DNA of 64,000 nucleotides from Pristionchus mayeri (taxonomy: Eukaryota > Nematoda > Chromadorea > Rhabditida > Neodiplogasteridae): assembly GCA_036245805.1 (NCBI GenBank), contig BTRK01000001.1, positions 24,249,087-24,313,086 of the forward strand, given 5' to 3'. Shown one piece after another: positions 56,767-64,000 of the stretch (positions are counted from its first letter, which is position 1; the number at the start of each line of letters is the position of its first letter). The notes under the pieces are model-generated. The model had not been told where the DNA came from. It saw nothing but the letters and a program-made list of their open reading frames with translations, and made no database searches. A program made the position numbers and the translations under genes.

Positions 56767-59700
56767 TCATTGACCCGCACAAAAGTTGAGGCAATTCCTG
56801 ATGTAGAAGACGCAGCCCGATTCGTGGCCATCATCGTGATGGTGAGAGTGACCTCCCGACTCCTGCAATACACCCTTCATTCTCTTCTCACTTAAGTCCA
56901 TATCGTTTATACCCACCCAACAATTCAGCCAAACATCACTAAATACTACTTGCCCTCCCCATACCCCCTTCTACCCCCTTCCCTTCGCTCACCTCATCTC
57001 CCATCCTCGAGTGTCCCTCTCTCGTACTCTGTCGGGGGTACGACTGTCTCTTCAGCATCTGGTTAGTAGTCACTCCTTGAGCTATCTGCAATATCAATAT
57101 GTCCATCTAAATCAACTTATCTACTTTTCAAATTTCTCAACAGCTGAATTAGTCAAGCTTTCCATTGTAACTGTCTGAACTAGAATTTTGATAGGATCCT
57201 CATTATCGAGCATAATTTTTTACAAGTTTGAATTCGAAATAACTCTGAAAAGGCGTGTGTTCGTATGTTCTTGGTAACCACCAAGGAGCATCTCTTTAGA
57301 ATGACTGGATAGATTGACCTGCATGGCCTGGACTCCGAAGAGAGAAGACATGAGAATGACGTGGAGACACGCGAGAAACAGGGTGAAGATCTCCCACGGG
57401 TAGTTGTACGCCAGCTCTTCTGCAATCAATCTCCCATTGAGTATGAATTGAATGGATAGTAGCCCCTCGACCCATGTGAGTCCACTCACTGAAAGGGTGT
57501 TCCCTGAGATAGAAGGAGAAGAATGCGATGAGAGAACCAGCGAAGACGAGGGAGGTCAATCCAACAGAGAGAACGAAGAGGAGGAACTCCCGATGATTAC
57601 GACGAGTGATGCAGGCATTCAGCCAGGGACAGTGGTGGTCGAAGTTAACCACGCATCTGCAATCATGGGAGATCACCACTCACAGCAGTTGCCGTGCAAT
57701 AAAACAAGAATAATATTAACGTCAATATATAATGAATACTCCTATTTTCGTATTTGATATTATCATTTCTCCAAGAGTAAGGATCCACTAGATGGACGGG
57801 GTGAGTGCTCACTTGTCGCAGACAGCGCAGTGCTTGCTCCCGACTGGTCGATTGACGAAGCAAGTGTAGCAGAAGTAGCTGAGTCTCTTCTCGTCCACGA
57901 GTTGCTTGAATTCCTCGTAGGGACGCGTCGAGGGAGGAATGGAACCAGCATCGCACAGTGCACATCTCAAGAAGAATGCCATGGCAGATTTCCATTTTTA
58001 GACTTTTTTAGAATTGTTAAAAAAAGGTTTTTATTCAATAAATTAGTCAAAACCAAATATCAAGCATTTGATGAACATGGAAATCAGAATCCGATAACAA
58101 GTCCTAGATTAATAAATCTGAAACACAAATGGTACCTGATGAGTGATCCGAATAGCGTGGCCATGCACAGGAGGAAGAGGATATGCGCCCACCAGGGAAC
58201 CCACAGTTGAGGAGACAACGACCTGCCAACCCGGAAATGATACGGCTTTCTACCCAGTGTCGTTAGTACAGAAGGGAGGGTGAGATGGACGAGAAGGGAC
58301 GGGACAATGGAAGGCAAGGGGAGGTAAGGGAGGGAGGACTGACCAGGTGGAGAGCATGGCGAGTGCCTCTGCCACAGTGATCCCGATGGGGATGAGAGTG
58401 TGAGTGATGCGATGGATATCCAACTGAAACCAACTCACTTCCTCCCCAATCAGAGGGGAAAGAACTAACCTTCATCCTGAGTAGAATGGCAGCCAGAATG
58501 AGGACGACGAGGGCGATGGCAGGATGCATCCAGTAGAAGGAGAGGAAGACCACGCAGAAGAACATACCTCAAGGAGGGGATTGCAACCAATACTACTACG
58601 GGGATCAGTCAATTATCCAAGATTAGATAACGATAGTTAGAGTCGAACGAAAGAATGGAAAAAAGGAAAGGAAAAAATAGGCAACTGACTGGGACCAAGG
58701 AATTGGAGAGTCCTGACGAAGGGTTGGTTGTCCTGGAAGGACTTGATGCAGGAGGAGGAGATGGAGCCCCTTCGACGAGCGTGCGACTCCAGAAGTCTGA
58801 GGAGAAGAAGAGGAGTGGAGGGATGGGAATGGAGAGACCAATCAATGACTCGTCAATTGAACTCACTTGATGATCTTGGCATTCCTGGTGTTCCTCGCGA
58901 TGTCGAGAGGCGTCTCTTGCTGGTTATTCGTCGCCATCACATCTACACCCCCCGACAGCAGCTCCCTGAGGGGAAGCAATTATCACACCATAGAACATTC
59001 ACTATTTTGTAATTCTCTCAATGGAAATGGATAAATCGATGGATAACTCACTTGACGGCAGTGAGATTCCTTTCCTGGCACGCGAGATGAAGTGCGGTGT
59101 TGCCCTTAAAAAATAAAATGCGTAAATTGTAAAGAATGTAAGTCTTAGTGCAAAACAATTAGCGTTACAATAAAAAAGGGAAAATCAAGAATACCAATGA
59201 TAAATATTTTCTTCAAGAACAAAATACGTCAACAGCTATATTCCTACCTGGAGAGACTCTGCAATCCTCAGATCGGCTCCTGCCCTCACCAGCAATCGCA
59301 GAGGGAACATGTCGTAATTGCGGTAGCTGCACCACATCGCTGACGTCATCCCTGCGACCATTCCGTCCTCTCCATCCACCCTCCTTCCCATGACCCTCTT
59401 TCCCCTCACCCGAGTTGTCAGTGACATTGACGGCGTAGTCGTAGTGGTGGATGAAGTAGGCTACGATGGGGGTGAAGCATCCCTGCACAGCCAGATGCAT
59501 GGGAGTGTATCCCTGAGTGTCCCTCAACCACCTCCATAACATCCCTTCTCCCCCTTCTCCTCTCACCTCACATCACATCGTGCCCCTGCCCTCGCCAGTA
59601 CTGCACATGCATTCAGATTGCCCACTCTGGCTGCCCAATGGAGGGGAGCTGAGACGAGGATCCCTCCCAGGATGTTCACGTCAGCGCCTTCCGAGAGCAA

Positions 59701-60305
59701 TCTGCAGAGACATTCCTCGTCTCGAGATGGGAGGGGGATGGGTCACCTCTTGATCACTTTCTCGTGGTTGTTGATGGCAGCCCAATGGAGGAGTGAGCAC
59801 CCGTCTCCATCCACGTCGTTCGGCTGGATCACGCCCAATTTGACACATTCAATCCTCTTTCCATTCAAAATCACGTTCTACCTCTTGTTGCACACACTAC
59901 ACGGAGAAAATACATAAATTTACTTTTCACAGTCTCTCTGCACTTTCGAAATTGAGATTCATTTTCGTACTTTATTCAATGGTATGTTGTAACAAAAAAC
60001 CATCGTTAACGAGTGATTATCAGAATAATAAATAGTAACCTTGATGCCCTGCTTGAGACAGTGTACCAACTCCTCCTCGACTCCCTTCTGACATGCCTCG
60101 ACTGCCCTCTGGATGAGGGAGATCTGAGTGGGAGGAGGGACGGAGGGATTGGAGGAGGAGGATGGAGTCATCTCGGAGGAGGTAGACACCTCTTCCCCTC
60201 CCTCGGGAGTCGACGACTGCCTGCAGGAAAGAACTAGAGATCAATGCATCTATCAATCAATACTCACGTTCTGGGATGAACATGCACATGTTCCTCTTCA
60301 CTCAT
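56767..60305 (-). CDS. Ankyrin-repeat DHHC palmitoyltransferase, ZDHHC17/HIP14-like
   Basis: S-acylates proteins at Golgi membranes. Starts [20 protein letters not shown] at 60305 (exons 60268-60305, 60040-60220, 59747-59856, 59567-59701, 59410-59522, 59248-59351, 59052-59104, 58867-58968, then membrane and DHHC exons to 56767). Ankyrin repeats: [85 protein letters not shown]. Paired membrane helices follow. The DHHC-CRD is [32 protein letters not shown] with the catalytic Cys present. Two more helices and a C-terminal tail with His-rich [14 protein letters not shown] follow. Order and spacing match HIP14. Several 3' splice sites are GAG or AAG. Edges of exons between 57180 and 58860 were judged mainly by phase. 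Confidence 0.92.
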
Positions 60306-61474
60306 TCCTTCTCTTCTCTCCTCTCAATCCTTCCTTCTTTCGTGTCGCCTCAAAGTTGCGAGTTAAGCATTGATAATCAAGAGAAATGAACATGCAATTG
60401 ATAACTGACAGTCATAAAATCATACTACGACTATTAAAAATGGGAATAAGTGACCAGAAAAAAGAGTGAGAAATGGCGTTAGTTACGAAATGCATTTGTG
60501 TGAAAGGAGAGAAGGTACTCATAGCAGGGCAACAACAGATATTTATTTATCGTGCCTCCTCTCCTTCTTCCCTGTGAAAATTCACGCTTCTCTAACTGGG
60601 AGAGCGAGAGAGAGAAAGAGTTGAGAGATTAGAGAAGCAATTGAGACGAAGGAGAGAAGAGGGGAGGAAGGATGTGGAAGGGATCAGTTGAGCCTATCGA
60701 TCAATAAATTAAAACTATGAACAAAATTGAACATCTTATTGCTCGGTTATAGATCAATCATCTGTGAACTGACCGAGTTTGCGGACAATAATGAGGTAGA
60801 GTGGTGAGTCATCGGGTATTCCGTGAGAGGGATAGGAAAGGGGAGGAGGGAGAGAGAGAGGAGGAGGAAACACCAATTCTCCTCCTGCATTGCACACTAT
60901 AGTAACCGGCAAAGCAGACTAATTGCACGCCTTTGATTTCTAACCCCCCCCCCCCTTGTCGGCCTACGTAGCGAATCTACGGCAGCGAGATTCAATTGGT
61001 ACGAATGCGGATCAAGCCATTGTTTACCCATTCCAGGGCGATTAAGAGAGCGTAGATTCCAGATTGACCACAAATGAGAGATATGTGAAGGTATACTCAA
61101 TCGAGCATTGATACTATAACAGTCGTGATAACATAAGGTCTTTCTAGATATATTAAAGAATCCTTTACTCTGAGCATCGTTTTACTTCTACAATCTACAA
61201 ATAAACAGTAAAGTGGTTGGAAGGGGTGAGGCAATATCTCTGACATGAGAGTCGATCAGAGATGGAGACTCGATAGGGTCTGAGAAAAGGAGACGAGATA
61301 ACCATAATATGCTACACACTCTCGAACTAGTACTTACAACGTCGATGAAGACATCAAAATGGGCATCAAACAGAAAAGAGCAAAGGGCAGAAGAACGGTG
61401 CAACCGGGTTCCTATTCTCGAAGAGGGCAGGGAGAAAACTATCTACTGAAGGGGATCGATCGGAGTAGGTCACT
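60306..61474. other. Intergenic region upstream of palmitoyltransferase
   Basis: 1.2 kb between the SDHA stop and the palmitoyltransferase start, both on the minus strand. Purine-rich at 60590-60680 and 60830-60870; a run of about 11 C at 60945. Holds the palmitoyltransferase promoter. No supported exon. Confidence 0.5.
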
Positions 61475-64000
61475 CTAGTAGGATCGGACCTTGGGGGGTA
61501 CCCAGTCTGTCTCCGACTTGTCAAGGGTCGTGTCGATGACCGGTCGGTAGTCGAGTGAGACCTGCAAGAAAATTGAATAGGCTACAACTTTTACCGTTTC
61601 AAGTTCTGGAAAAGCACTTGAAATTCTGGCGCTCATTAGATCTATAGTATTATCGTGGTCACCTTTCCAGTCTCGATATCGGATCGGATAATGGAGTGTT
61701 TTCTCCAGTGCTGCTCGAATGGTTTCTTCGTCTGTCCCTCAGTGGACTTCGAGTAGTCCAACTCGTCTTCTCTGTTCGGGAAGTCGTCACGGGCATGAGC
61801 ACCACGAGACTCCTGCAAGAAGTTCACTGTGTAGTGTGTCACTCCATGAAAAATATACCATTAATGAAGATATCGCATATAAATTCAACCGCAATCACTC
61901 TCCTCCCCGTACCTTTCTGTTCTCGGCAGCGACGATGGTCTGAGTGGCGTTGATGAAGAGATTCTGGAGTTCGAGGGTCTCGATGAGGTCAGAGTTCCAG
62001 ACGAGACCACGGTCAGACACCTGTAATCACGCACAGCTTCAACTAAATTAATATTAGCACGATAGCAGTCAGTACAAAGGCTTACGCAAGATACAAGAAC
62101 AGCATAGCCTTCAGAAAGAAACATTAAACATTGAAGATGGCTACGTTGTAGTCCCGGCTTATCCATCACCTTAACTTTCCCTATTCCCTCTCCACACACC
62201 TTGAGGTTCTTCTGCTGTGCATAGAGGTCATTCATCTTCTTGACTCCCTCCTGCAGCACATCTCCTCTTCTGAACACAGCTGCGTGCTTCTGCATCGTCT
62301 TCTGCATCTGCAGACGGAGATCCGCAGTCGAGATGTCCCCATTCGCGTGACGGAGCTGAGATTATTGCATTAACAACTAATAGTCAATTCAATGACGATC
62401 TACTAATAATGAGTGTAGTCTCACCTTGTCCAGATTGGCGACGGATGCCTCTCCTGCTCCCTTCGGGAGATCGGGCACATTCACTCCCGCCTTGTCCTTC
62501 GAGAGAATGTCGATGGCGCATGCACGACCGAAGATAACCTCAACATAGGACTGACGTCACTGGAGCTTCGATATGCTTGTTTTCGCAATCAATTCAGGTT
62601 GCTATAAAAAAAACTGCATAAATGCAGAGAAAATAAAGATCGTGAAAATGAGAAGATCTTGAGAATGCACCAAGATAAAAAAAGAACTACCAACCAGATC
62701 GAGGAGGGAGTTGGCTCCCAGTCGGTTTGCTCCATGGACGGAGTGGGCACCGCACTCTCCAGCTGCGTAGAGACCAGGCACCACCTGGTCTCCCTTCTCA
62801 GACGTGTATTGGATCACCTGAGATAACAAGCTTCCATATTTTGCATTTTTAAAGTATACACGCAACATACATAATTTATATTACGATATTTCCCCTACCT
62901 GTCCCTTGTAGTTGGTGGGCACTCCTCCCATGTTGTAGTGCACGGTGGGGATGACAGGGATCGGCTCCTTCGTCACGTCCACACCTTCACAACAAAGTTG
63001 TGTTCAATCACTGCTACATTTTTTAGTAATGTTGTACAATATTTCTAAGCTAATGAGGGGAAACGGTTTAAAGTTTCAGAAATAACAACTAGCTGACCTG
63101 CGAAGATCTGGGCTGTCTCTGAGATTCCGGGCAGTCGCTGCTGCAGCTGCTCAGCAGGAAGATGGTGCAGCTGAAACAGAGCCACTCATTCCTCCCCGTC
63201 TTTCTTTCCTCACCTGGAGATAGATGTGATCCTTTTCGGGTCCCACTCCTCTTCCCTCCATAATCTCGAGAGTCATCGATCGAGAGACGACATCACGAGA
63301 TGCGAGATCCTTCGCCACGGGAGCGTATCTCTCCATGAATCTCTCACCCTTCGAGTTCACGAGGAAACCTCCCTCACCTAAACAAGTACGAGTCAGCATC
63401 GACTACTTAAGTTAGAGTGTAAGCCTACCTCTGGATCCCTCAGTGATGAGACAGCCTGCCCCATAGATGCCAGTGGGATGGAACTGGACGAACTCCATAT
63501 CCGAGTTGTTGATGCCTGCTCTGGCAATGAGGGCAGTTCCATCTCCAGTGCAAGTGTGGGCGGAGGTGCACGAGAAGTACGCTCGGCCGTATCCTCCCGT
63601 TGCCAGTACCGTGTTCTTCGCACGGAATCGATGGATGGATCCGTCCTCGAGGGACATCGCCACCACTCCCACGCACACTCCCTGCAAACGACCAATGACC
63701 GACCAACCAAGGAATGAGGGGACGGAATGGGGAATGGGTACCTTGTCCATGATGAGGTCGAGGGCGAAGAACTCAACGAAGTAGTTGCAGTTGTACTGCA
63801 GGGAGGCACCATACAGTGTGTGCAGCAGAGAGTGACCAGTACGGTCGGCCACGCAGCAGGTACTGCAATGGCAAAAGTTATACAACAGTCAGAAACATTG
63901 GGTCGATGGTAAAGTGAAATGGACATTATCAAGATTTTCACAAGGATTTGACAAGCAATGCCAATATTTGTTAGTCTCTTTTCCCCAAAAATAAACCGCA
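61475..64000 (-). CDS. sdha-1: Succinate dehydrogenase flavoprotein subunit (SDHA), 5' end missing
   Basis: Mitochondrial complex II subunit that oxidises succinate to fumarate with covalent FAD. The gene runs off the window; the first exon seen is 63742-63862 ([20 protein letters not shown]). Others: 63429-63681 ([40 protein letters not shown]), 63214-63377 ([20 protein letters not shown], with the active-site Arg region), 63098-63170, 62899-62984 ([12 protein letters not shown]), 62697-62817 ([22 protein letters not shown] site), 62425-62538, 62200-62355, 61913-62020, 61663-61812 ([19 protein letters not shown]), 61475-61561 (ends [10 protein letters not shown]). The FAD-linking His and mitochondrial presequence lie outside. 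Residues seen agree with an intact enzyme; the start of 63863-64000 is intron. Confidence 0.96.

Overview
The window is nuclear DNA of a nematode, probably a rhabditid or diplogastrid (Pristionchus-like) worm. The evidence is close protein similarity to Caenorhabditis families (RNA polymerase II subunit AMA-1, a GES-1-type carboxylesterase, a tau-tubulin-like kinase, an FMRFamide-like neuropeptide precursor), very exon-rich genes with 40-60 nt introns, and probable spliced-leader acceptors before start codons. It is not C. elegans: the RNA polymerase II gene has about 45 exons and many introns end in GAG or AAG.

Layout. 1-840 is a foldback inverted repeat. 1378-3436 (+) is sphingomyelin synthase. 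4131-15270 (-) is the RNA polymerase II largest subunit, with a 1.55 kb foldback element in one intron. A divergent promoter at about 15.5-15.9 kb separates it from a phospholipid phosphatase (15888-17680, +), which is followed closely by a methyltransferase (18025-19673, +), probably in one operon. A rhodopsin-class peptide GPCR (20346-23410, -) and a small four-helix membrane protein (28982-32676, -) lie around a 5.5 kb purine-rich non-coding block. A GH38 alpha-mannosidase (34710-39848, +) converges on a TTBK-like kinase (40383-42329, -), which lies just downstream of a carboxylesterase (42787-45953, -). 46-50 kb has no recognisable gene. An RFamide neuropeptide precursor is at 50078-51095 (+). 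Three minus-strand genes close the window: the RNA polymerase II CTD phosphatase RPAP2/RTR1 (51602-56200), an ankyrin-DHHC palmitoyltransferase (56767-60305) and the succinate dehydrogenase flavoprotein subunit (61475 to beyond 64000, 5' end missing).

Functional links. RPB1 and RPAP2, enzyme and CTD phosphatase, lie 36 kb apart. Several genes serve the Golgi or membrane lipids (sphingomyelin synthase, phospholipid phosphatase, mannosidase, palmitoyltransferase). The main non-gene signals are relaxed 3' splice sites, two large foldback elements, a strand-asymmetric polypurine domain that flips near 32.5 kb, long G runs, and short motifs repeated in introns. Exon boundaries were inferred by eye from reading phase, splice signals and family conservation; spans are more reliable than individual exons.
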